Assembly: GCF_003315485.1 (NCBI RefSeq)
Contig: NZ_QNSE01000001.1
Span: forward strand, 124,001 to 188,000
Source: Marinomonas rhizomae
GTDB taxonomy: Bacteria; Pseudomonadota; Gammaproteobacteria; Pseudomonadales; Marinomonadaceae
Reading direction: 5' to 3'
Length of the DNA: 64,000 bases
The position numbers and the translations under genes are program-made. Below, piece after piece: positions 34,505 through 41,783 of the stretch (positions within the stretch are counted from its first letter, which is position 1; the number at the start of each line of letters is the position of its first letter). Under the pieces are notes generated by a model that did no database searches, was not told where the DNA came from, and saw nothing but the letters and a program-made list of their open reading frames with translations.

Positions 34505-34560
34505 ACGTCATTTCCCACAAGGGGACAAGTGCCTGCGAAGGCGGGAATCAAGCTCTTATG
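34505..34560. repeat. Small dispersed-type repeat (GCGAAGGCGGGAATC)
   Basis: The run ACAAGTGCCTGCGAAGGCGGG with its flanks resembles a short inverted repeat found in intergenic regions of many proteobacteria, which gives spurious IPAFAG peptides. It abuts copy 2 of the larger repeat. Confidence 0.5.
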
Positions 34561-34706
34561 GTCTAGGGGCTTTGACCTCATAGTTAATGGTTGAGGGTTC
34601 TTGATAAAAAACAAACAACCTATCAAATTGATATGTTATGGTTCGGGTATGAGAGAAAGCAATGTCATAGTCTTAACATTGGTTTGGGTTCATTAGGAGT
34701 AAAACG

Positions 34707-35147
34707 ATGTATCACTATACAGAATGTGGTTTACCTAACGTCTATCTAAAAAACGGTTTTACCATTGAGCATATAGACGGCGAAGACTACACCAGCATTG
34801 ATGATATGAATAACCTGCACGTCGCTATAGCGCAGACAATAGCAGACAGTCATACGGCACTTCGTCCGGCGGAATTTAAGTTTTTACGCATAGAGCTGAA
34901 CCTATCGCAAAAAATGCTCGGACACCGCTTTGGTGTATCAGAACAAACGATAGCGCGTTACGAAAAAGGTCAGTCAGATATCCCTCGAACGACAGACGCT
35001 GCACTTCGGTCTCTATTCATGGAAAAACTAGAGAAAACCAACTCCGTTAGCTACTTTCTAGACCTACTTTCTGATGCCGAAGCTCAGCAAGCCGCAAAAG
35101 AAATCTTACTGGAAGAAATCGATAACCGCTGGGGAATTGCGGTATAG
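34707..35147 (+). CDS. MqsA-like antitoxin / XRE regulator
   Basis: A 146-residue protein. Its N-terminal ~60 residues (MYHYTECGLPNVYLKNGF) form a zinc-less MqsA/YgiT-like domain, and the XRE HTH spans ~65-110 (LNLSQKMLGHRFGVSEQTIARYEKGQ). A TAGGAG site precedes the ATG. Relatives are antitoxins, usually next to a small toxin gene, but I find no intact small ORF beside this one: upstream is repeat DNA, downstream is a repeat fragment. It may be an orphan antitoxin or a solitary regulator. Confidence 0.75.
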   Translation: MYHYTECGLPNVYLKNGFTIEHIDGEDYTSIDDMNNLHVAIAQTIADSHTALRPAEFKFLRIELNLSQKMLGHRFGVSEQTIARYEKGQSDIPRTTDAALRSLFMEKLEKTNSVSYFLDLLSDAEAQQAAKEILLEEIDNRWGIAV

Positions 35148-35200
35148 CTAGACGAAGTGAAATTTGGGTATTTCTAAAGCATTCTTCTGCAGGTTCAGAC

Positions 35201-35240
35201 ACACCATAAAGTCGCGCAACTTCGTCGCGTCGAAATGACT
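35201..35240. repeat. Fragment of the structured repeat (3' end only)
   Basis: Carries only the conserved 3' block (CGCGCAACTTCGTCGCGTCG and flanks) found at the end of the three full copies. It follows the antitoxin-like gene. Confidence 0.75.
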
Positions 35241-35362
35241 TCATCTGCGAGGCTGCTTTTTTGTAGGGCATCATGAGCGCAGCGACTCTTAATTTCAAAA
35301 AATGCCGCTGAAAGCGAAGCTTTCATTGTGGGTCGCGGCTTTAATCCGACGCGGAATTTATG

Positions 35363-35622
35363 TTCCATTCAAACGCTTTGTATTCCCGACCTTTTTTCCG
35401 CTCTGCTGAGCGGGTAACTTTTGTCTAGCGACACAAAAGTAACCAAAAGGTCGCTTTATCGGGCTATCGCCCAAACGTCTCATTCACTTTGTTTCAGTTA
35501 GCGTTTAGCAACACGACTTTTACCGTAAGGCATAGATTGTTTCTGCAGACTTAAGAAAGGGTATTTTTAACTGACCCTGAAACGCCATAAAGTCGCGCCA
35601 CTTCGTCGCGTCGAATTGACAT
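35363..35622. repeat. Copy 3 of the structured intergenic repeat
   Basis: Nearly identical to copy 1 through the hairpins (GGTAACTTTTGT at 35413, ACAAAAGTAACC at 35433), more diverged in its second half, and conserved again at the 3' end. The 35148-35961 gap contains this copy, the fragment at 35201, and the inverted repeat at 35644. Confidence 0.85.
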
Positions 35623-35643
35623 CATTTTGGGATGAAAGTTAAA

Positions 35644-35728
35644 GCACAATTTATGGGTGTATATACAGTTTATTTTTTAAATGGTCACTTTCTTGCACGT
35701 TTAGCCATTTTAAATAAACTAATTGTGC
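35644..35728. repeat. Imperfect inverted repeat, possible structured element
   Basis: Outer arms GCACAATT (35644-35651) and AATTGTGC (35721-35728), inner arms GTTTATTTTTTAAATGG (35668) and CCATTTTAAATAAAC (35705). The left arm has a 16-nt insertion. It could be a terminator, a miniature element, or the edge of the cassette-like region. No gene between. Confidence 0.5.
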
Positions 35729-35961
35729 GCGTTTTGTACTGGAGGTAAGTAAGAAAGTCCTCTAATATCAATGAATAAGGATTCATAGAGCAGAAATAAC
35801 GCGCTGTGGATAAAAGGAATAAGGCGCACGCTCGCTTTTCCTGATTTAGCTTTTGTTGGTATCTCTATTTATGGTTTTAGAATCAATTATTTATAGTGAT
35901 ATTAAGAAGATTTCAAATCTGTATAAACGCGTATGCGCATTAACAAAATGTTATGCCATAT

Positions 35962-36723
35962 ATGGAGAAAGCCTTAGTGCTCGACGATAATTTGTTCAAA
36001 TCATATTTTCACGGCGACAACATTCCAGTATGGCCATGTCCTAAATGCGGAGTTCAATCGCTATCGTGCGAAAAAGATGAATTCAAAAAACAATATAAAG
36101 AACCAATAGACACCAATCATCCGGCTTTTGACCCTGATTGGATTGAATATGTTTTTACGATGCATCTGAAATGCTCAAATTCCTCATGTGGCTGCCGAGT
36201 AGTTTGTGTTGGAACTGGTGATGTATCTCAAGAATATCTAAATGATGGCACTGGAGGTTGGGATTGGTTTGATAACTTTCAGATAAAATATTTTGAACCA
36301 TCGCTCAAAATATTTATTCCGCCAAAAGATACACCAGAATGTATTGAAAGGGCCCTCGATGCCTCGTTCTCAACGTTCTTTTCTTTACCAAGCCTGAGCC
36401 TTAGCGCTTTGCGCTCTGCATTGGAAGTCCTCCTTGGTGAAATGGAGGTGGCGTCAATCGATGAAAGTGGAAAATTTTTATCCCTTGCAAAGCGCATTAA
36501 TTTGCTTCCGAAAGAAAGTAGAAAAATCTTAGAACCGGCTAATGCAATACGATGGCTAGGAAACGACGGTACACATGGGGGTGGCGTTCGGGTTCGGAGA
36601 AGTGATGTGCTTGATGGTTATAGGATTTTTGAACACATACTTATAGAGTTATATCCAGAGAAGAGAGCGTCAATTGATGCTTTGGTAGCCCGTATAAACA
36701 AGAATAAAGGTTTAGGGCGCTAG
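35962..36723 (+). CDS. DUF4145-domain protein (cassette gene)
   Basis: A 253-residue protein starting at 35962; an in-frame ATG at 35953 overlaps the attC-like core GTTATGC. Two CxxC pairs suggest a zinc ribbon (WPCPKCGVQSLSC, then LKCSNSSCGCRVVC). The C-terminal part is DUF4145-like (LSLSALRSALEVLLGEM and NAIRWLGNDGTHGGG). DUF4145 proteins often occur in mobile and defence contexts, but the function is not known. The stop codon TAG directly abuts an attC-like site, the usual layout of an integron cassette. Confidence 0.75.
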   Translation: MEKALVLDDNLFKSYFHGDNIPVWPCPKCGVQSLSCEKDEFKKQYKEPIDTNHPAFDPDWIEYVFTMHLKCSNSSCGCRVVCVGTGDVSQEYLNDGTGGWDWFDNFQIKYFEPSLKIFIPPKDTPECIERALDASFSTFFSLPSLSLSALRSALEVLLGEMEVASIDESGKFLSLAKRINLLPKESRKILEPANAIRWLGNDGTHGGGVRVRRSDVLDGYRIFEHILIELYPEKRASIDALVARINKNKGLGR

Positions 36724-36807
36724 GCATAACAAAGTCAGGCACAGCGACGTCTTTTTCGTTGCGGCTTCGCCTTCACTGCAAAGCCGCGCGTGCTGGTGGC
36801 GTTAAGC
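36724..36807. repeat. attC-like integron recombination site
   Basis: GCATAAC (36724-36730) and GTTAAGC (36801-36807; fits the attC core GTTRRRY) are the outer boxes, 84 bp apart. Inner boxes CAGGCACAGCG (36736) and CGCGTGCTG (36787) pair with two unpaired bases, like the extrahelical bases of attC. A central stem is GCGGCTT/AAGCCGC. The site begins right after the DUF4145 stop codon. Confidence 0.65.
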
Positions 36808-36837
36808 TACAAGCAGTCGAAAGCATTTGGAGTAAAA

Positions 36838-37203
36838 ATGGAAAATTTAAAGACAGTCGAACTAAAGTCTTTTGTTCCTGCAAAGGACTTTGAATGCTCC
36901 AAGCGCTTCTATCAGTTAATTGGCTTTGAAATGGCATCTGAATTTGAAGGTATCGCTTACTTTAAGTTGGGTTCATGCTCGTTTTTACTTCAAGACTTTT
37001 ACGAACCAGTTCATTGTAATAATTTTATGATGCACCTTTTGGTGGAAGATGCTCAAAGCTGGTATGAACACATACAGAAACTGAGCCTTACTGAAGAGCT
37101 TGGCTCCAAGGTTACTGAATTGGTTGAACAGCCTTGGGGAATGCTAGAGTTTTGCATGATAGACCCTAGTGGTGTGTTGTGGCGAATAGCCGAGAACAAG
37201 TAG
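36838..37203 (+). CDS. VOC/glyoxalase-fold protein (cassette gene)
   Basis: A 121-residue protein; the start at 36838 follows GGAGT. The glyoxalase/bleomycin-resistance fold is supported by ELKSFVPAKDFECSKRFYQLIGF at the N-terminus and QPWGMLEFCMIDPSGVLWRIAE at the C-terminus, with one beta-alpha-beta-beta-beta unit in each half. It could dispose of a small electrophile or bind a metabolite; no substrate is evident. It begins 30 bp after the attC-like core GTTAAGC. Confidence 0.85.
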   Translation: MENLKTVELKSFVPAKDFECSKRFYQLIGFEMASEFEGIAYFKLGSCSFLLQDFYEPVHCNNFMMHLLVEDAQSWYEHIQKLSLTEELGSKVTELVEQPWGMLEFCMIDPSGVLWRIAENK

Positions 37204-37273
37204 CTTAAAGCGTTAACAATTAGGATAAGATGAAGCCTACTTTAACTGGGAGCAGCATACTATAGGTGAAGAG

Positions 37274-37320
37274 CTCTAACAAACAGCTCTGGCTGGTTAC
37301 GACTGAGCCGGGTGTTATGT
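37274..37320. repeat. Short attC-like site (weak)
   Basis: Outer boxes CTCTAAC (37274) and GTTATGT (37314), with GCTC/GAGC pairing inside. At 47 bp it is shorter than proven attC sites, so it may be a remnant. Confidence 0.35.
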
Positions 37321-37365
37321 TTAATCAAGCTTAGTGTTTAAATTTAAAAAGGGTTTTGGATTAAT

Positions 37366-37554
37366 ATGAGTGAAAGTGCTAATGATTTATCCAATACGTC
37401 TATTGAGCAAAAAGAGTCAAGTTGTACTAATACGAGTTGTTGCCCACCTCCACAAAGTCCATTAACCAGAGCGGCTCCAAAAATAGGCCGTAATGATCCT
37501 TGTGTTTGTGGCAATGGTTAAAAGTATAAGAAGTGTTGTGGTAAAAACGCATAA
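37366..37554 (+). pseudogene. SEC-C motif protein with an in-frame stop
   Basis: Reading frame of 62 codons broken by TAA at 37519-37521. Before it: GRNDPCVCGNG; after it, in the same frame: KYKKCCGKNA and a second TAA. Together these make the SEC-C zinc motif GRNDPCxCGxGKKYKKCCG, with one Lys codon (AAA) changed to TAA. The N-terminal part is short and Cys-rich. It is most likely a recently inactivated small cassette gene. A sequencing error is the alternative. Confidence 0.75.
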
Positions 37555-37595
37555 ATTATTATTTATATAATAGCTATAAGTTTGGGGGTATTAAA

Positions 37596-37674
37596 ACATA
37601 ACAAGCTGCTCAAACCTCGTAACGGCTGCAAAAAGCGCGGCCTCTAATGGACGCGCTAACGCTCGTTGTTTATG
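37596..37674. repeat. Degenerate attC-like site
   Basis: ACATAACAAG at the left and GTTTATGG at the right end are near-complementary apart from one extra base, with internal short pairings. It sits between the broken SEC-C gene and the GNAT gene. The core is not canonical. Confidence 0.35.
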
Positions 37675-37704
37675 GTGATGTTAAATTTTCAATCGGGTTT
37701 AGTG

Positions 37705-38136
37705 ATGGATATAGAGATCGTAGAAAAAGCAGATCACCTTAAGCTTATAGAAGTCTGGGAGGCGTCGGTCAGGGCAACGCATGACTTTCTGACTGAAGAT
37801 GATTTACAGGAGTTAAAGTCGCTAATATTGGAACAGTATTTTGACGCAGTTGATTTAAGGTGCGCTAAGAACGGTAACGGTGAAATTCAGGGATTCTGTG
37901 GGGTACATGACGGCAATATTGAGATGTTGTTCATCTCACCTGATGCACGCGGAAAAGGCATTGGTGCCATGTTAGCGGCCCATGCTATCAAAGAGCAGGG
38001 AGCATCAAAGGTCGATGTAAACGAGCAGAATGAACAGGCGGTAGGTTTTTATCGGCATATTGGTTTTAAAGTGACAGATCGGTCGCCGGTCGATGGTCAG
38101 GGTAAGCTTTACCCGCTGTTGCATATGGCGCTATAG
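37705..38136 (+). CDS. GNAT N-acetyltransferase, YjaB-like (cassette gene)
   Basis: A 143-residue GNAT protein; the start at 37705 is preferred over in-frame codons upstream. ASVRATHDFLTEDDLQEL, the acetyl-CoA loop ISPDARGKGIGAML, and VDVNEQNEQAVGFYRHIGFK strongly resemble E. coli YjaB. The substrate is unknown. It is followed by TAACAACC, an attC-like left box without a matching right box. Confidence 0.88.
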   Translation: MDIEIVEKADHLKLIEVWEASVRATHDFLTEDDLQELKSLILEQYFDAVDLRCAKNGNGEIQGFCGVHDGNIEMLFISPDARGKGIGAMLAAHAIKEQGASKVDVNEQNEQAVGFYRHIGFKVTDRSPVDGQGKLYPLLHMAL

Positions 38137-38184
38137 AAAATTAATAAGGTCAGGCGTAACAACCACCACTGTATTAGGTAATAA

Positions 38185-38412
38185 ATGAAAAGATCTTATA
38201 TTTTATACGTAACCATTTTTTTGCTTGTCTTGTTTTCAGGCTGTCTTGCAATATGGGTGTATTATTTAAAGGAAGGCAAAGACCTACTGAACTTTACTAC
38301 ATCAATTGTAGGTTTTTTTATTGCATTGTTAGCGTTATTTATCGCTGTCCGGACATATACTTCAATCGACAGCGTTAACAATATAAGCAAAATGGATGGC
38401 AAGAACAATTAG
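38185..38412 (+). CDS. Small two-helix membrane protein (cassette-like)
   Basis: A 75-residue protein with two hydrophobic segments (ILYVTIFLLVLFSGCLAIWV and FTTSIVGFFIALLALFIAV) and a polar tail. TTAGGTAA precedes the ATG. I recognise no family. Tiny membrane ORFs of this kind are common in integron arrays. Confidence 0.55.
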   Translation: MKRSYILYVTIFLLVLFSGCLAIWVYYLKEGKDLLNFTTSIVGFFIALLALFIAVRTYTSIDSVNNISKMDGKNN

Positions 38413-38522
38413 GGTCAGAGTAAAATTAAACACTCATAAAGTGTAACCTTGTAGTCTGACAACGCTACCACTGTCTAAAATCCCCACAAACCCAGATAGG
38501 GTAAGCCTTAAGAGCACTAAAA

Positions 38523-38546
38523 GCTCTACGAATCGACGTAGAGCTA
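38523..38546 (-). terminator. Hairpin before the XRE-cupin gene
   Basis: Perfect 9-bp stem AGCTCTACG/CGTAGAGCT; on the minus strand TTTT follows. It marks the right edge of the cassette-like region. Confidence 0.5.
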
Positions 38547-38591
38547 TTCCTTGATTCTCTGTATTAACTAACTCCATTTTCCACAATTCCA

Positions 38592-38636
38592 TTGACATCC
38601 CTTCGTTCTTTATATAGAGCGTTCTATATAAAGAAC
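38592..38636 (+). promoter_or_regulatory. Promoter with perfect 14-bp inverted-repeat operator
   Basis: A -35 box TTGACA (38592-38597) with a possible -10 TATAGA 15 bp downstream. The arms GTTCTTTATATAGA (38605-38618) and TCTATATAAAGAAC (38623-38636) are exact complements around GCGT and cover the -10. The following XRE-cupin gene (ATG 38652) is the obvious autorepressor. Confidence 0.75.
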
Positions 38637-38651
38637 AATTTTGGATGCATT

Positions 38652-39212
38652 ATGAATAAACCTATTCTCGGTTCGTTGGGTCGAAATATACAAAGGTTAC
38701 GTATGGCAAAGGGGCTGTCTTTGTCTCAGCTTGCGCTGGATGCTGGGCTGGCGAAGTCTAATTTGTCTCGTATTGAGCAGGGTGAGGGTAATCCGACATT
38801 AGAAACAATTTGGCGTTTGGCGGTACAACTGGATGCTCCGTTTGGGGATCTTGTTGTCAGTGTGGAGTCGCCACTGGGTGAAAACGGTGTGCAGGTAAGG
38901 CTGATCGACCAAGGCGAGGGGAATCCGCGTGTTGATGTGTACTGGATGTCTTGCGCGCCGAATACGATTAAGCTGTCAGAGCCGCACATTGCTGGCACAA
39001 CGGAAGCGGTCACCTTGATCAGTGGTCAGTTACTGGCGGGGGAAAGTAATGATCTGCACGATTTGGAAATTGGCAAAGTGCATACTTTCGCGGCCGATGT
39101 TCCGCACTGCTATCAAACTGCCGATTCATGGGCGACGTTAATGATGGTCATTACCTATTCAAAACAAGGCTACGCTAAACAGTCTGATTCTAGACAGGAT
39201 GTTACATTATGA
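38652..39212 (+). CDS. XRE-family regulator with cupin domain
   Basis: A 186-residue protein from the ATG at 38652. The N-terminal HTH is at ~8-65 (LRMAKGLSLSQLALDAGLAKSNLSRIEQ), and the C-terminal cupin_2 barrel begins near 80 (VDVYWMSCAPNTIKLSEPH and VHTFAADVPHCYQT). This class usually senses a small molecule and represses its own operon. Its stop overlaps the azlC start (ATGA). A perfect inverted repeat lies directly in front, so it probably controls branched-chain amino acid export. Confidence 0.92.
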   Translation: MNKPILGSLGRNIQRLRMAKGLSLSQLALDAGLAKSNLSRIEQGEGNPTLETIWRLAVQLDAPFGDLVVSVESPLGENGVQVRLIDQGEGNPRVDVYWMSCAPNTIKLSEPHIAGTTEAVTLISGQLLAGESNDLHDLEIGKVHTFAADVPHCYQTADSWATLMMVITYSKQGYAKQSDSRQDVTL

Positions 39213-39931
39213 ATACGACAACCCAAACCTTTGCAGGAACACCTTGGAAACAAGGTATAAAAGACGCGATTCCACTGCTAGGCGGTTACATTCCGGTGGC
39301 GATTTCTTTTGGTCTGATTTCCGTTCAGTCTGGTTTTAGTGTGTTAGAGACCATTCTTATCTCTACCTTTATTTATGCTGGCGCATCTCAGTTTCTCTTT
39401 GTTGCCATGGCGGCTTCTGGCGCGCCATTATGGTTGGTAGTTATCATGACCTTGCTAATCAACGCTCGACACATTGTCTATGGTCCAAATCTCTCCCCTT
39501 ACTTAAATCATGATAAGAAGTGGCTGCCATTAATGCATGGTTTGACGGATCAGATCTTTGCGCTTGCTCATGCCCGTTTGCCCCAACTTCCGGATCAGGC
39601 TCGTCTAGGCTGGTACACAGGCGCGGCGATGTTGGCTTGGTTGAGCTGGATTGCTGGAACCGCACTGGGCGCCATTGCTGGTGGGGAATTGACTCAACGT
39701 TGGCCATTAATTAACGATATTTTACCTTTTGCGTTACCGGCTCTATTTTTTGTTTTAATTGTGCCGCGTTGTAATAATCGCTTGTGGACATTAACGATCG
39801 CTTTGTCTGCCGTTAGTGCTGTTATTTTGAAAGTGTTAGGTTACCCAAATGTCGCTATTCCGTTAGCGGCTTTGTGTGGCGCAGCCTTGTTTTATGCATT
39901 GAAAAATCAGCGCGATATGGGAGGGCGATAA
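39209..39931 (+). CDS. azlC: AzlC-family branched-chain amino acid exporter, large subunit
   Basis: A 240-residue membrane protein of the AzlC family. Signatures are YIPVAISFGLISVQSGFS, FIYAGASQFLFVAMAASG and LINARHIVYGPNLSPYL. With AzlD it forms an exporter of branched-chain amino acids or analogues. Translation is coupled to the regulator upstream. Confidence 0.92.
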   Translation: MNTTTQTFAGTPWKQGIKDAIPLLGGYIPVAISFGLISVQSGFSVLETILISTFIYAGASQFLFVAMAASGAPLWLVVIMTLLINARHIVYGPNLSPYLNHDKKWLPLMHGLTDQIFALAHARLPQLPDQARLGWYTGAAMLAWLSWIAGTALGAIAGGELTQRWPLINDILPFALPALFFVLIVPRCNNRLWTLTIALSAVSAVILKVLGYPNVAIPLAALCGAALFYALKNQRDMGGR

Positions 39932-39933
39932 GT

Positions 39934-40275
39934 ATGGATATGTCTATGTGGCTGGCGCTGGTCAGCATTGCCGTTGGTACCTATTTAATTCGTTTATTGC
40001 CGTATCTTTGGATGAAACGAAGTTTAGCCAAAAGGCAAACAGAGGATGGCGTAGGTTCTATGCCGACTTGGCTAACCATTTTAGGGCCAACTATGATTGC
40101 TGCGATGTTTGGTACATCTTTAGTTCCTACCCATTCTGATATTGTATCTTGGCTAGCAACTGGCATCGGAATACTGGTTACGTTCGGTGTTTGGAAGCGT
40201 ACTCGTTCCATGGGGATGCCTATTTTATGTGGGGTAGTCGCATTTGGGCTGGTAAGATTTTTTTTGGTATTCTAA
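39934..40275 (+). CDS. azlD: AzlD-family exporter, small subunit
   Basis: A 113-residue protein of four helices, starting at 39934 behind GGGAGG; the longer reading overlaps azlC. Typical sequence is VGTYLIRLLPYLWMKRS and WLTILGPTMIAAMFGTSLVP. It is the partner of the upstream AzlC, 2 bp away. Confidence 0.9.
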   Translation: MDMSMWLALVSIAVGTYLIRLLPYLWMKRSLAKRQTEDGVGSMPTWLTILGPTMIAAMFGTSLVPTHSDIVSWLATGIGILVTFGVWKRTRSMGMPILCGVVAFGLVRFFLVF

Positions 40276-40416
40276 AAAATATTTGGCGCTGCCATAGTTG
40301 AAGAAAACTAAGCACCTGCATGAAAAAGCATCGTTTGTTAGGGTGTTTGTCTCCGATTAAAATTGTACAAGTAGATAATTTTATCTATCCATACATTTTT
40401 ATTCGGAGTGTTTATT

Positions 40417-40602
40417 ATGAACGCATTAAATAGCAAATCCTTCTTCTCTCATGTGTTAGGTAATGTGAAAATTGTTGGCCTTAGCGGTGTGTTTGACAAA
40501 CTAGTTAGTCTTTTTAAAAGTAATGAAAAAGTTGCTAAAGCACCATCAGATATGGAAGTAGATAATCTGGAGTGGTATCGTACTTTTCCGGTTAAAAAAT
40601 AA
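40417..40602 (+). CDS. Hypothetical small protein
   Basis: A 61-residue protein (MNALNSKSFFSHVLGNVKIV at the start, ending NLEWYRTFPVKK) behind CGGAG. No signal or membrane helix is clear. I do not recognise a family. Confidence 0.5.
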   Translation: MNALNSKSFFSHVLGNVKIVGLSGVFDKLVSLFKSNEKVAKAPSDMEVDNLEWYRTFPVKK

Positions 40603-41045
40603 GCTTTACATGCCAACAAGCAATGACCGAGAGAATAAAAATAACATTCCTCTGGTTCTGCCCAGTATTTAAAATTTCTTTGCCTCCCGTGTGTCCTTTT
40701 CGATTTTAGACAGCTAATTAGACTCTTGCTTTAGTTGCTCGTTTACACCCTGTTTTTTTGTGTGCCACTTTGGCTTTGTGTGCTGCTAGCTACAACATCT
40801 TCTCCTATAGGAGTTGGTTTCCTTCACTCAAGGTGCATCGGTTGTTCAGTCTGTTACTTTATTAAGATCATTTAAAAGCCTACCAGCGTTTTTCTTGTAA
40901 TGTTGGCGCTCAAATAGGCGTGCTTGATGTAAGCTAAGCTTCTCGTTCAAATCGATTCAAATCAGGTTTTAATGATAGGTATTAGATCTATTTATTAATA
41001 CATTACATTTTTAATGTACGAAAGTGCTTTATCACGAGGTTTAAG
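40603..41045. other. Gene-free interval before trxC
   Basis: It contains only a 12-bp palindrome CTCCTATAGGAG (40802-40813) and a short TACATT/AATGTA dyad near 41005. No ORF, tRNA or repeat is supported. Confidence 0.5.
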
Positions 41046-41492
41046 ATGACGAATTCACCTATTCAAATTGTTTGTCAAAGTTGCAGTACAAAAAATCGCG
41101 TTCCGAAAGATAGGCTTGGTAATAAGCCTCTTTGTGGAAAGTGTAAAAAGCCCGTTCTTTCAATCAGATCTATTATGGGCGGTGATAATAATTTTAGACG
41201 CTACATCACAGACAATGACTTACCTGTGGTTGTCGATTTTTGGGCCACTTGGTGTGGGCCGTGTCAGCAGTTTGCACCTATTTTTGAACAGGTCGCGAGT
41301 GAGATGTCGACACAAGCTTGTTTTTTGAAGCTAGATACTGAGCAGAATCAAACCACAGCGGGCAGCTTTAATATTCGTTCTATTCCTACTTTGATGATCT
41401 TCCATCATGGTAAAGAAGTCGCTCGCTTGTCAGGCGCATTACCGAAAGCACAATTCCAGCAATGGTTAGCGCAGAACTTGCCTGCTGTTTAA
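41046..41492 (+). CDS. trxC: Thioredoxin 2
   Basis: A 148-residue zinc-binding thioredoxin. The N-terminal ribbon has CQSC and CGKC pairs (residues ~9-36). The thioredoxin domain has active site WATWCGPCQQF and cis-Pro loop IRSIPTLMIFHHG. TrxC repairs disulfides under oxidative stress. It is convergent with the ferredoxin gene. Confidence 0.95.
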   Translation: MTNSPIQIVCQSCSTKNRVPKDRLGNKPLCGKCKKPVLSIRSIMGGDNNFRRYITDNDLPVVVDFWATWCGPCQQFAPIFEQVASEMSTQACFLKLDTEQNQTTAGSFNIRSIPTLMIFHHGKEVARLSGALPKAQFQQWLAQNLPAV

Positions 41493-41516
41493 AGTGTGTT
41501 TGATATTGGTAGGGCG

Positions 41517-41783
<267 letters not shown>

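Noticed and set aside
34052..34626. Minus-strand ORFs with repeated peptides such as DATKLRDFMEFQ
   Set aside because: They arise from the structured intergenic repeat copies and have no independent coding evidence.
35047..35298. Minus-strand ORF with RRDEVARLYGVS
   Set aside because: It overlaps the antitoxin gene and the repeat fragment, and its peptide comes from the repeat.
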